Assembly (NCBI GenBank): GCA_015680685.1
Contig: MNCI01002813.1
Span: 1,359,403-1,423,402, forward strand
DNA from: Gnetum montanum
Lineage: Eukaryota > Streptophyta > Gnetopsida > Gnetales > Gnetaceae
DNA: 64,000 nt
Reading direction: 5' to 3'
Shown here: in pieces, positions 24,133 through 36,269 of the stretch
How the letters are laid out: each line of letters begins with the position of its first letter
Position numbering within the stretch: position 1 is the first letter of the stretch
Position numbers and translations under genes: made by a program
The notes under the pieces: model-generated
Database searches by the model: none
What the model saw: only the letters and a program-made list of their open reading frames with translations
Told to the model about the DNA's origin: nothing

Positions 24133-26100
24133 TGACTGAATAAAAACTTGTTCTTAAGTGAAGAAGAGGGGGAACAAGTTCCTTACAAAATATTGGGTAG
24201 GTATGGGATTATTAACTAACATACAAACTGACTTAGATGGAACAAATAGACTCTAAGTGCCCAAGTGTACAGAGTTACAATCTTTATAAAATTGGATGTT
24301 CATGATAAAAGAAGTAAATACCCTAGATAAAACTAACATCCAATGCCTCTTGGTAGCTAAAGAATAAGAGAGAAGATCCAATGATCATGAACAGTCCACA
24401 TCATGTGGTACTACCACATCATCCTTGGTGAAGATAGTCTTACTTCTAGTTCATGCTTCCCATTGCAATTACAATAGAATCATGAATTAGTATGCAATGT
24501 GTAACACATAGTTATTAAATGCCTTATCTCATTGGTGGTTACACTCAACTAAGTTGTGATTGGGGTAGATTCATTCCTTTAGGAGTGTTAGTGAGAAGGC
24601 TGACAAATAGGGTAAAATAGATAACCAATCCATTAAAATTAAAAAAAAAATCGACACAAGAAAATATTTGAAGAGGGTGTAAGAATTCACAAAAATAAAA
24701 AGGAAAGTTTACTAAAAACTATTATGAAGATGTGTACAATTGGGTATCATTGATGAGGTAAACAAAAGGATTTGATTGTAATAGTGTTTAAGGGTAAAGA
24801 ACTTAACTAACCCAACCAAAAGATATGCAAGTGTATCCTCCTCAAAGTAGGCACAGGCCTTTTATGCCCTTGCATAACTTCAAATTAAAGAGTCCATGGG
24901 CTTTGTGGATGATTAATGATTATGGAAGGTTAAGTAAAAAAACCTAGAAGAAACTACTTGAGAGTTCCAACACATCAAACTAGGACATCGAACAAGAACA
25001 TGAAATTAGTAGTGAGGTGAGATATGGAAAGCATAGATGGATGAGAGAGAGTGGAATGGAGTTCCTGATTAAGGTCACATGAAGTGCCTTGTGGATTTTA
25101 TGGTTAAATGACTTAATAAGATCCATCATTAGTCTAAATCAAGACCAAACTTGTTTAGTGACTTCACATCACCATTCTAAGATCAATCCATCCTCAGATA
25201 CAAGAGTGCTCCCACTAAACAACCACTATTCCTTATTTAAAAAGAAAAGAGAAGTAGGAAGTGAGGAAGGGCCTTAGTTATAGGGGACCTTTAGGCATGG
25301 GTAACATGTCTTTCTAGTCCCATAGCCAGTGCTTATAGCCTATTTATTTTTTCTAAGGGGTGTGCTTTGAATTTCCATTATTATTTTTTGAAATGGGAAT
25401 CGCACCATGCAAAGATGTATGTGATTATTTTGTCTAACAGGTATGCTTTGAATTCCCATCATTTTTTTCTTGAAATGGGAACCACACCATGCAAAGACTT
25501 ATTCAACTTCATTTTATTGGTCAACATGGATTGGTGAGAAATCCATGAAAACACACATGCACCAAGGCAAATAGAAAGGCACAAAGAACACCGAATCCCC
25601 TTGAAGTCACACCCTATTCAATCCTTTGAATCCTTTTCAATTCCAAAAACTACCAAAGTCATAAATTTGTTAAAGTTTTTTTAATGAAAAAAGAACTAGA
25701 TGTTTCTAAAATAAGGAAAACCATAGAGTTTGTGGATGGGTGGATGCTATGGGCTCACTACTTATTGCATGAAAAAAAAAACCATGTCTTAATCATCCGT
25801 AATAAAATTGAAAGCCAAAATCTAGACACCAACAATCAAATAACAAAATAGTACACACCACCATCAAACAATGCATTACCACTATACCTGGTACTTATTA
25901 ACAAAAATTTAGACACTCACATCAAAATAAAATAAAAGAAAATACAAAAGAAAGTGTAAAGTTTTCAAGAAATAGAAAATGTACTAATGATGGTGTAAAA
26001 CAAAAATTAGAAAATATTATTAACATGAAAACAAGAAGATGTAAAATAAAGAATGTATAAAACAAAAAATATATAAAACAAAAATTTGAAAAATAAAAAA
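24133..26100 (-). other. Post-pol region of A3 (extra 3' ORF deleted)
   Basis: The reverse complement aligns with D in two pieces. The outer piece (24,133-24,300) matches D just upstream of its 3' LTR (the tgtacacttgggcact block). The inner piece (24,750-26,100) matches D 34,150-35,480. The roughly 3.6 kb between, which in D holds the internal promoter and extra ORF, is absent. A perfect 8-bp inverted repeat, atgtggta-c-taccacat, is at 24,403-24,419. A duplicated phrase at 25,350-25,500 is shared with D. Confidence 0.6.
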
Positions 26101-26329
26101 TGTGTAAAAAAAAAGTTAAAAAATTGAGGAGCCATTTATATGATTAGCATGGATGGCCATCTCCCCCATGACTAAGTTGAAAGAAGGAGATTCAAAATAT
26201 GGAGTGTGCCTATCCATCTGATGAGGCATTTGTTGTATTAGCTAGCTTATGCTCATGGAAAGGTTTGATTTGTTGGATGTTGATAAACTATTTCTTGTCT
26301 AAGCTCTCAGGTTTGTAGATCATCATGGC

Positions 26330-27192
26330 CTTAGAAGGAAAAGTTTCATAAATGATGTAAGGTCCTTCCCACAACGTTTGGAACTTAGTTTGTTGAGGTA
26401 CGTGTGTGGGGTTCTAGTAGAAAACCTTATCTCCCAGTTGAAATTTAACTTTTTTGATTTTAAGGTTATGGTGCTTTTTGTTGTAGGCCTTGTGCAACTC
26501 ATTAGATGATAGGGCCACCAATAAATTTTCATCTAGTAGGTTGAGATTCATTAGTCTTTCTTTTTGTGCTAGACTCAAGTCAAGGTTAAGGTCATAGGTT
26601 GTTGAAAGTGTATAGAGCTTGTATTGAATAGGAAGTGTTGGTAATTTTTTATACATAAGCTCATAGGGTGAATAGCCTATAAAAAGTTTCCATGTTGAGA
26701 AATAGGCCCAAAGGGCATCATTGAGTTTTGTGCTCTAGTATTTCCTATATTTGCTACTAGTTCTTATTAGAATCCTTGTGATTTTCCTATTGGTAACCTC
26801 AGCTTGATCATTGGCTTGGGGGTGCTAGGGTGTTGTGAGTTTATGTTCAACCCCCAAGCGTTGCATGAGCTTATGAAAAGTAGTTCCTATAAAGTGAGTT
26901 CCGTTATCAAAAATTAATGCACATGGCACACCAAACCTATTTACAACATTTTTTTATACAAACTAAGTAGCAATAGAAGATGTACAGTCGATGATGACTA
27001 TTGCTTCTATCCATTTTGTATAATAGTTAATAGTCACTATGATGTATGCCTTTCCATTTAACATGGACATGATGGAACCCATGAAATTAATGTCCCAGAT
27101 GTCAATGGGTTCTAGTGATTTAATCCATTACTAATATTCCTCCATTTGAGCAATCATTCCATCATCTTGTTAGCATCGTTCACAAGAGCAGA
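26330..27192 (-). pseudogene. Integrase remnant of A3
   Basis: The minus strand reads CSCERC (end of the zinc-binding domain), then IDIWDINFMGS with the first catalytic Asp, TKWIEAIVI, FGVPCALIFDNGTHF with the second Asp, and a HPQANDQAEVTN block with the Glu. The C-terminal ORF at 26,656-26,414 (LPIQYKLYTLSTTYDLNLDL) and LGDKVFY complete it. The three acidic residues are present, but stops occur and the N-terminus is lost at the D junction. Confidence 0.75.
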
Positions 27193-27197
27193 TGTAA
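27193..27197. other. Left target-site remnant of D (tgtaa)
   Basis: These five bases of A3 integrase sequence precede D's 5' LTR. The matching copy on the right is gone together with the end of D's 3' LTR. Confidence 0.4.
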
Positions 27198-27963
27198 TGG
27201 TGAGTGATCAGTTGTAGTTCTATCAGCTATGTCAATGAGGCCTAGTTGACATGATTCGACGTGGCCCTATCGACGTAGTGTCTATAGTTGGCTATAAATA
27301 CGTGTCCACTAGCTACATTTATGAAAATAGAGATTGTAGTTGTAGTAAAGCTCTTGCAGTTTTTCCATTTGAAAGTTAAAATTTTTCTCCCAAGTGCTCG
27401 TAGCAAGAGTCATTAAGTATACAGATCTTTATTCGAGCATTATTGTACTTGAGCACGATAGTGTGTGTGGAAATAAAGATGAGCTTTCTAATAAACCTTA
27501 TAGTATTTTGGATAGATTAAATATTTTATTGATATGTTAAATATTATTAATTATTTATTAAAATTTTTTAGTTATTTATTAAATATTTTCTAGTAATTAA
27601 GATTAATGAAGCAATTAGATAAGATAAGCAAGATAGATTAAACACATAAGTATGACCACTTTGAGCGTAGCACATATTTACTTGGTAATCCTAGTAGCAT
27701 TACTGCTTGGTACGCTTAGTAGTGTAGCACTTGGTCACCTAGTAGTAGATATGTGGGTTTAGGACATATATGAAAAGTGGGACTAGATGCTTATGTTAGG
27801 ACTAGTTAGACATTAGTAAATTAGTTAAATTAAATTAGTTACTCCAACTACTTTATTTCTCTTTAAGCACCAAAACCATAAAAATATAAAATGATAAAAA
27901 TTAGATGCCTCGATTACACTTAACCATACCATTGTACATCACAAGTGTAATTGGGAAGACAAC
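27198..27963 (+). repeat. 5' LTR of D (end hidden in the N gap)
   Basis: It begins tggtgagtgatcag. The first 450 bp are repeated at 39,314-39,783, and the rest aligns with the second half of A3's LTR (tgcctcgattacactta block, 27,907-27,960). The LTR end and primer site fall in the gap. Confidence 0.75.
27239..27300 (+). promoter_or_regulatory. LTR promoter of D
   Basis: The TATA box tataaata (27,293-27,300) is preceded by ggcctagttgac (27,239-27,250) and gacgtagtg (27,272-27,280). The same set recurs in the 3' LTR (TATA at 39,426-39,433) and, modified, before the internal TATA at 35,813. Confidence 0.55.
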
Positions 27964-28226
27964 NNNNNNNNNNNNNNNNNNNNNNNNNNNNNNNNNNNNN
28001 NNNNNNNNNNNNNNNNNNNNNNNNNNNNNNNNNNNNNNNNNNNNNNNNNNNNNNNNNNNNNNNNNNNNNNNNNNNNNNNNNNNNNNNNNNNNNNNNNNNN
28101 NNNNNNNNNNNNNNNNNNNNNNNNNNNNNNNNNNNNNNNNNNNNNNNNNNNNNNNNNNNNNNNNNNNNNNNNNNNNNNNNNNNNNNNNNNNNNNNNNNNN
28201 NNNNNNNNNNNNNNNNNNNNNNNNNN
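27964..28226. other. Assembly gap (263 N)
   Basis: The gap replaces the end of D's 5' LTR and its primer binding site. The true length is unknown. Confidence 0.99.
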
Positions 28227-28539
28227 ATTGATCTGTGTTTGAGATCTTGTTTCAAACCCTTAAGAAGTTGGGCATTGTAGATCTTCATGAAGAATATGTT
28301 ATGAGTGGTTATGATACTTAGAACTACTATCCCACTGAAACACAACACAAGTGAGATCAACATTAGGAGAAGCTCCATGAGGCTATGAAGGGGAAATATT
28401 TTACTAATCCCTTGTTCCTACTAGATCAAGATGACAATGAGGATCCTCACTTTGAAGGTTCTCAACATGAAGATGCTCCACCCCCTGTTATTGGTGATGA
28501 GGGTGTGAACCTAAACCTATGATCCACTATTTACAAACT

Positions 28540-29850
28540 TGGTTCAAGAAGAAGTGACAGCCAAGGTAGTGACTCGGGCAAGCATCATAATAGCAAGTGA
28601 TCTAAGAATGATGGTTGTAATAAGAAAAAAAGTGATGGTAGAGATGGCAGTGGTGGTGGTGGTGGTCCATCTTCCTGTTCACCCTCTTCATCTGATTTTG
28701 AGCATTCCTCTTTCTTTGATGGTTCTCTTAGCTACCATCATCAAAATAATTGTGATGAAGGTGATCAATGAGATAACAATGACCTTAAAGGCCACCAAGA
28801 TCGAAGGGGTGGCTGAAACCATCATTAGTGTCATCGACGTAGTGATGATGATGAACCTCTATTAGCCACTCAAAGTATGCTCAACATTGCAAAGGAAATT
28901 ATAATTCCAACTAGGCATATGAAAGACAATAGGATTAAGAACTTAGACATAAACAATATTTTAAGATTTGAGGGGGGATACAACTCTGATCCATAGACAC
29001 ATCTACAAGATTTCCATGATGCCTATGCCTTATAGAACATAAAAAATGAGTGGCAAAAACTCAGGCTCTTCCCTAGGACACTCATCAAGGAAGCTAAAAG
29101 CTAGTACCAATCCTTAGAGTTGAAATCCATTCTTTGATGGAGTACCATGTTAGAGCTATTTAATGATAAATATCAGATGTCCTCCAAAGTGTTTAATTTA
29201 AGAAGGAAAATCTAAGGTTGAAAATAGGGAATACATGAACCCTTGTATGCCTCCATGGATAGATACTATTCACTCTTACCTCAATGCTTTGGCCATGGGA
29301 ACAACTTCACCACATCATAGATGGACTTAGAGTAGAAACTAGAGGGTGTATGCATAAGGAAGATTTTCTAAACTAAGAGTTTATTAGATCTAAAGGTTAA
29401 TTGAGAAAGTAGCAAAAGAAGAAGGTGAGCTATGAAAGAGGGAAAGTGTAGAAGAGTATAATAGGGATCCTTCCATCAGGAAATGGAAGGTCTGATTTCA
29501 TGACAAGGAGGAGTCATCGCTTGATGAAGTGGTGAACAGGAAGACCTTACCCATTCAAAAATCCATTTCTAATATTTCAGCAAAGGTTGATAAACTATGG
29601 GGCTCTTTGGATGAAAAATTTCAAACTTCTATAATGATTGTTGAAGAATCCAAAGAGCAAAATAGTGATCATAATCATAGAAGGTAAAAAGAAGTTGAAT
29701 GTTCCTACCAAAGAGGTAAGGGTAAAGCTACAACGTAGAGGAAGTTGTGGAAATAAACTCTAATGATGAAACTAATTATGACATTTGTCAATATGAACAT
29801 CCTAATGGTTGTTGCCCTATGGTGTCACATTTACAAGAGTTTGAAGTGTA
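28540..29850 (+). pseudogene. Gag remnant of D
   Basis: It starts with a Ser/Asp/Gly-rich leader (SGGGGGPSSCSPSSSDFEH near 28,640-28,700). The capsid part follows: IKNLDINNILRFEGGYN, THLQDFHDAYA, LRLFPRTLIKEAKS and LELFNDKYQMSSKVFNLRRK (28,930-29,215). The C-terminus has the patch DICQYEHPNGCCPMV at 29,780-29,825, which probably binds RNA but is not a standard CCHC knuckle. Equivalent text occurs in A1 and A3. Several stops interrupt it. Confidence 0.7.
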
Positions 29851-30599
29851 TGCATTGAATCCTTGACTAGCATGTAGCCAAGAACCTAGATGATTGCCTT
29901 ATCCTCATGGTAATCTAAGGCAGATCCACTAGCAACAAGAAGCTTACTACCCAAGTGGAACTCCTCCACAACCTTATGAACAATACCAATAGTGGTGCCA
30001 ACCACAATCATGGGGAATTCCATTGCCAAGGTAGTAATACCCTTATAGGCAACTAGATCTATATAGGTGCTATGTTCAACAACCCGTCTCTCTAGGAAGT
30101 TCTACAAGTCATACTACATTTCAGCATCACTATTATCCTCCAAAGTACCACCGAACACATTCACCATCTACTCAAGGGAAAAAATCGTATCCATATCACC
30201 CTCCACATCCATCTACACACATACCTCCACCTTCAACCTAGTTACCTCTTGCTCCATCCATGTAGGATGAGATTCCTTCATAACCATAATAATAAAATGC
30301 TATGAGGGCTATACATTCATAATCGACTTTCCAACTGAGTGGTTTAGATAATAAATCCAGAAAAAGATCTTTCTTTCAACCTAGTAGTCCTCTCTAAGCC
30401 TCACAATCTAGTCCAACTAATCATCTTGCATCTCCAATATCCTCAACCTTTGCATCAAATACCTTCAAGTACCCTTAAAACCAAGTGTTGCCTCATATTC
30501 AAACTATGATGCTAACTCATGCTATTTCCAACTGGATCAAGGTTGGTAATCTTCCCATGAAAAGATTTGACCTAGGAAGTTCACTCATTTACTTGTAGA

Positions 30600-31115
30600 T
30601 CACTAGACATGAGCCATGCATGGCTTTTCTTAACTCTAGTTCCAGAGTTAATCTCATCTCCCATGATATGTACAAGGCTTGGAACCTACCACCTCTCAAG
30701 AAGAGCAACATCTATCTAGAATTAGTAGATTAGTCAATTACTATCCCTTTGGGATTAGTAGAGGACATTGTGACCACAGTTTATGGGTGGTCCTATGCTA
30801 TTGATTTTCTAATGATCAAGGTTGACAACTACAAAAGTGATTTCCCCAACATTATGGGATGAGCATGGTTAAGCATGATCGATGCACATATGGGTATAAG
30901 GGATCTCTATTTAGAAATATCAAAAGAAAATGAATTGGGCATGATGCAGAAGAAGCATATTCCATGCATCACATACAGTGATAATGGGTGCAATTGCATG
31001 CAAAAGATTTGATTCATCAAAAGTACATATATTAAAGAATGTAATTAGTGTGCACAAGAAATTAATATTCAAAGGTGTCTGTATGCAGCAACCACAAAAC
31101 AAGAGAGCACCCATT
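30600..31115 (+). pseudogene. Protease (retropepsin-like) remnant of D
   Basis: The sequence reads AFLNSSSRVNLISHDMYKAW at 30,625-30,690, where retropepsins have a catalytic Asp and Gly (A1: LLDSGSKVN). It continues VDNYKSDFPNIMG, MGIRDLYLEISKENELG and KKHIPCITYSDNGCNC. The Asp-to-Asn and Gly-to-Ser changes would abolish activity. A3 shows the same two changes. Stops follow. Confidence 0.7.
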
Positions 31116-31489
31116 GGCTGATAGCTAACTCAAATAGCAACACATTATGCATGGAACCAACTGAGATCCTAATATGTGCTTATGTTGACGACATGGAAAA
31201 AATTGAATAGGTGCATTCCCAACTCTTTGAAGAAGATGATGACACTTTTTGGGAAGAGTTGAAAATCCCTGATAACTTCAAGCAGGAGCCTCTAGAGCTA
31301 AAAAATTTACTAGCCAGTATGGAGTATGCATTCTTAAACAATGGTAAAAAAATCATAATTAATGCCAAAATTACTCTTAAATAAAAAGAAAAGCTATTGA
31401 AGGTAATTAACAAATGGCTAACAGCTCTCCCAAGTTGACTGCAATTGATGAAAGGATATGCCAATATCACATTTACACTAACTTGCCCA

Positions 31490-32130
31490 TGAAGCCTAGA
31501 CGGTAGTCATAGAGGTGGTTGAACAACTCCTCAAGGCAGGGTTCATCTATCCCATTGTGAATAGTGAGCGGGGTAGCCCAGTCATAATTGTATTGAAGAA
31601 AAATGGCAAATGACAAGTCTACATTGACTTTAGGCTATTAAATAGGACAACATTTAAAAATGATTTTCCATTGCCATTTTTGAATCAAGTGTTAGACATC
31701 ATATTTTGCATTGTTATTATAGCTTCTTGGATGGTTATAGTGGCTATAACCAAATCCAAATTACACTAGAAGATCAAGCCAAGACAACATTCATGAGTCC
31801 TTGGGGAACTTTTGCATATTGTAAGATGTCATTTAGTCTATGTAATGCCCCCATAACATTCCAACGTCTGGTCCTTAGTATTTTTTAATAGTAGATTGAT
31901 AGTGGTGTGGAAGTCTTCATGGATGGCTTTTCCACCTATGGAGCTACATTTGAGCAAGATTTGGACCAACTTGAGTAAGTATTGAAGAGATGTGTTGAAA
32001 CAAACCTACTACTCAACTAGCAAAAGAGCCATCTCATGGTCTAGGAAGGCATTGTGCTAGGGCATCGAATTTTACAAAAATGGATTGAGGTAGACCTGGA
32101 AAAGATAAGGTTCATCCAATGAATAACACA
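31490..32130 (+). pseudogene. Reverse transcriptase remnant of D
   Basis: In an active element this enzyme copies the RNA into DNA. Motifs in order are LLKAGFIYPIVNSERGSPV, VLKKNGK, VYIDFRLLNRTT, SFLDGYSGYNQIQITLEDQA, TTFMSPWGTFAYCKMSFSLC, NAPITFQR, then VEVFMDGFSTYG, and VLKRCVETNLLLN followed by GIVLGH. The catalytic (Y/F)MDD box reads FMDG, losing the second Asp. Stops and at least one frame change are present. The text closely follows Athila-lineage RT. Confidence 0.8.
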
Positions 32131-32219
32131 CCAACTAGAGACCATTAAAGATGTTTGGTCATTCCTTGGATACATTGGCTACTATTGGTGATTCATAGAG
32201 AATTTCCCTAAGATCACAA

Positions 32220-32720
32220 AACCATTAGTAGAATTTACAAAGAAAGATGCACCTTTCATCTAGATCAAGGAATGTGAACATGCATTCCAACAGTTAAAAG
32301 AAAAACTCATAGAAACACCAATCCTACGACCACCAAAGTGGTCCAGACCCTTTCACATCATGAAAAATGCATCTAACTATGCCTTGGGAGTAGTGTTCAC
32401 GTAGATGGATGATAAGAAACATCCATACTACATACACTATATAAGCTGAAGCATTGTGGAAGCACAGTTAAATTACATCACAATGAAAAAAGAACAAATG
32501 GCAATGGTGTATGCTATTGAAAAGTTCAAGCACTATGTGCTTGGCTACAAAGTATTTGTACACATGGACCATAGTGCAATCTAGTTCCTCATGAACAAGC
32601 CAACAGTGAGATCTCATGTCAAATGGTGGCCTGTGATCTTTTAGGAATTCAATCTCACGATGGTAGATCAAAAAGGGACTGAGAATGTTGTCATTGACCA
32701 CCTCTCTCAATTAAGATGAA
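32220..32720 (+). pseudogene. RNase H remnant of D
   Basis: The frame reads FTKKDAPF, EHAFQQLKEKLIETPILR, NASNYALGVVFT, KKEQMAMVYAIEKFKHYVLG and VHMDHSAI, ending VIDHLSQLR. This is the standard gypsy RT-coupled RNase H. The usual CDAS at the first catalytic Asp reads KNAS. Stops occur at four or more Gln or Trp codons. Confidence 0.75.
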
Positions 32721-32889
32721 ATAATAAAGAGAAGGAGAGCTTGCTCTCTAATCAATTTTCAGATGAACTCCTCTTTACAAAAGTAATAAGTGAAAAAACA
32801 TCCACAAAAACAACATGGTACAATGGCATCCTCACTTTTCTTCTGACTTAGGAGATGCCACAAGATCTTGACTTTAGATAGAAGCAACA

Positions 32890-34075
32890 ATTTCTTCATC
32901 AGGCCAAATATTTCATGGAAATCAATGGACACCTCTACAAATTATGTGCAAATGGCCTGATTTGTTGGTGTGTGCTTAATGAAGATCAACTACACATTCT
33001 CTAAGATGTTCATGAAGGGCCTTGTAGAGGCCACTATGCAGGGAGATGCACAACCATAAAATTCCTAATAGTAGGATACTATTGGCCTACAATTTTTAGG
33101 GATGCCTATCAATTTATTAGATTTTGTGAATGTTTCCAATGAGATGGTGAGATGATCACTTGCATGGAAGGTCCTTAACAATGGATTCAACCACTAGAAC
33201 CTTTTGACATATGGGGCATTGACTTCATGGGTCCCATGAAACCCATGTCCAATGAAAAGGCATATATTATTGTAGTAGTTGACTACTAAAAAAAATGGGT
33301 AGAAGCAGTAGCTGTTACTGATTGTACATCATCCACCATTGCTAGATTTATACAACAAAATATTATAAATAGGTTTGGGATGCCACATTCACTAATTTCT
33401 GACAATGGAACTCATTTCATGGGTGCCACCTTTAGAAAGTTGATGCAACACTTAGGGGTTGAACATAAATTAACAATACCTTACCACCTTCAAGCCAACG
33501 GTTAAGTAGAAGTAACTAACTAGGAGATCATAAAAATACTAATGTGGACCATTAGAAAATATAGGAAATATTGAAGTGCAAAACTTAACGATGCCCTCTG
33601 GGCTTATCATTCAACATGGAAACTTCCTATTGGCTATTCTCCCTACAAGTTAGTGTATGGAAAACTTCAAATGCTCTCAATTCAATTCAAGTTCTGTACA
33701 CTCTCAACATCCTATAATCTAAATCTTGACCTATGTCTAGAATAGAAAGAAAGAATAATCAATTTTAATGTGTTAGATGAAAATCTATTAGTGGTCCTAT
33801 CTTTGAATGAGGTGCACAAGGCATTCAATAAGCAATGTCATGACCTAAGAATATGAAAGGTAAAATTTCAACCAAGAGATAAGGTCCTTTGCTAAAACCC
33901 TACACATGTACCCCAAATGGTAAAATCTCAAACATTGTGGGAGGGACCTTATATAATTGGTAAAACCTTTCCCTCTAAGGCCATGTTAATCTACAAACTT
34001 AAAAGCCCAAATAAAAATTAGTTGGCCAACATCCGACAAGTAAAACCTTTCTTAGAACCAAGATAGGCCAGCGCG
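32890..34075 (+). pseudogene. Integrase remnant of D
   Basis: Integrase inserts the cDNA into the genome. The zinc-binding part reads HEGPCRGHYAG then IRFCECFQ, with the last Cys replaced. The core reads [12 protein letters not shown] (first Asp), FGMPHSLISDNGTHFMGAT (second Asp) and a PYHLQANG*VEVTN block (Glu kept, preceding Gln now a stop). The C-terminal part reads LNDALWAYHSTWKLPIGYSP, VKFQPRDKVLC and LWEGPYIIGK. All three acidic catalytic residues survive, but the frame is broken by stops. Confidence 0.8.
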
Positions 34076-35770
34076 ACTACCACCTCAATAGATGGACAAC
34101 CATGTTCCATTTTTTGAATCTCCTTCATCCAACTCAGTCATGGGGTAGAAGGCCATCCATGCTAAGCATCCATAAGGCTTCTTAGTTTTTCTACTTTTTG
34201 TTTTCCACATTTTTTATTTTGTGAATTATTTATTTTACAAATTTTTGGATTTTCAAATTTTTCTAATTTTACACCATCACTAGTACCTTTGAGCCTTTCT
34301 TGATTATTTTACACTTTCTTATATATTTTACTTTATTTTTTTTTATTTTTTTTGTTCAAGGGTGATATTTTCTCATTTTTGCTAATAAAATTACTTTATT
34401 GCCACAAGACACAATGTTGTTATTGCTATTTACTAATGATGGTTTATGCTTAATGTTGTGATTGTCGATGTCTAGTGTCAATTTTTGAATTCTAATGTCT
34501 GATGAATTTGACATGGTTTATTATTCAGAATAGGTGGTGAGTCCATGTCATCCACCCATTCAATAAACTCTATGGTTTTTCTTGTTCTAGGAATTTGAGG
34601 TCCCTTCCATTAAAGAACCTTTTAATCAATTGGTGACCATGGTAGTTCCAAAATCAGGAAGGATTCAAAGGCTTGTAAAGGGTGTGACTTCAAGGGGACT
34701 CAATAATATTTGTACTCTTCTACTTGGTTGAGTGCTTTTCATGGACTTCTTATTGTTCCACACCAACCACTGATATGAAGTCAAATAAAGTTTTTGCATG
34801 GTGTTGTTCCCATCCAAAAAACAAAAATAAAAATAAAAATGATGGTAATTCAAAGCACACCCCTTAGACATGAATAAGTCCTTGCATGGTGTGGTTTCCA
34901 TTTAAAAAAAAATGGAATTCAAAGCATACCCCTTGGACAAATAAATGGCCTACAAGCACTAGTTATGGGACTCGAAAGACATGCACCTATGCCTGAAGGT
35001 ACCCTCTAATTAAGGCCCTCTCTCTCACTTCCTACTTCTCTTTATGGAACGATGGTTATTTTGTCGAAGCACTATTGTGTCTTGTATTAGTGGATCGATC
35101 TTAGACTGGTGATATGAAGTCATTGAAAGTGGTTAGTTTTGGTCTAAACTAAGGGTGGATCTTTCTAGGTCATTTTAACCACAAATTCTGTAAGGTACTT
35201 CTTATGACCTCAATTCGAGACTCCATTCCACCTTCTCTATGATCCATCTATGCTACCATAACTCACCTCACTATCATGTTTTATGTTATGCTCTATATCT
35301 TGGTCTAATGTACTGGAATTCTTGAGTAGATTCTCTCTAGTTGCTCCTTAACTTTTCATGGTTATTAAATTGAATATGGGGCCCATGGACTCCTTAGTTA
35401 AGGTTATGCAAGGGCAACAAGGGCATAAGCCTACTATGGGGAGGACCCACTTGCATAGCTCTTAGCTTTATTAGTTAAGGTTCCTTACCTTTGACATTAC
35501 CACAATCCTATCTTTCACATATTCCATTATGTATTTTGCTTAGTGCTTCTTAATATTTTATTTTATTTATCTCCATTTTTCCAAATTTATGAGCTTCAAC
35601 ACCTTCTTCTCATGTTTTCATACTATTCTTGGCCTTTTGAGCTTTCATTTAATCCTAATTTCATTCAAAAACTCTTCATATTTTGCAAGTTTGACCAAAG
35701 TCAATGATCATCTATGGTGGTCAAAGGTTGTGTCCTCAAGGCCTCGACGACGTAGCCTTTCTCATTGACA
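34076..35770 (+). other. Post-pol region of D
   Basis: No intact coding was recognised. A T-rich tract lies at 34,190-34,380. A tandemly duplicated phrase of about 80 bp (gcatggtgt.gtt.ccat ... aattcaaagca.accccttaga) occupies 34,790-34,945 and is also duplicated in A3. The block 35,390-35,480 (ttatgcaagggcaacaagggc) is shared with A3 and with A1 at 62,500-62,570. Confidence 0.55.
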
Positions 35771-35820
35771 AGGCCTAGTCAACTAGGCATCATCAACGTA
35801 GTGCAAAAATCCTATATATA
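35750..35820 (+). promoter_or_regulatory. Probable internal promoter of D, resembling its LTR promoter
   Basis: A TATA box, tatatata (35,813-35,820), follows ggcctagtc (35,772-35,780) and aacgtagtg (35,795-35,803). The LTR has ggcctagttgac, gacgtagtg and tataaata in the same order, with 12 rather than 9 bp between the gtagtg word and the TATA. A1 keeps a decayed version near 62,905-62,960. The role is inferred: a separate transcript for the 3' ORF. Confidence 0.5.
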
Positions 35821-35966
35821 CCACCATGCACTTAGAAATTTTTTGTCATTTTCTCATAACACACAGGAAGTTTTTGCAATTTTTTAGGCCCAAAACCTTC
35901 CAGATCCCTTAACTTCCTAATCATTTATCCAAATCACTCCAGTCTTTAACCCTACACTTATCAGAG

Positions 35967-36269
35967 GTAAGATCTTTATCATGGGGGCCACAAAACTTAT
36001 GGTTTCTGATGAAAATTTTTGAAAATTTTTCTAACCCTAAAGGGTTAGTAAACTTAGCAATATACAAACATCAATTTTTTCAAGATTTAACCCTTCCAAA
36101 AACCTTTAGGATGGTTTATTAAAAATAATACATAAATAAATAATAATTGGAGTAATTAAATTAGCCATAATCACAACTTAGCCAAGTGTTACTATTCCAA
36201 AGAGAAAGGTATTCTAATTGCTTCATGTTACACAATGATTACTAATCCATGTTCTTATTGTGATTACAG
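35967..36269 (+). other. Predicted 5' intron of the D extra ORF
   Basis: The donor is tcagag|gtaaga at 35,966/35,967. The acceptor is tgattacag|atg at 36,269/36,270, so that the ORF's ATG is the first codon of the second exon. A1 has a matching pair (63,121/63,122 and 63,499/63,500). Confidence 0.45.

Noticed and set aside
28539-28865. 108-codon Val/Met-rich plus-strand ORF in D
   Set aside because: Another frame gives the Ser/Asp/Gly-rich gag leader that matches A3 and A1.
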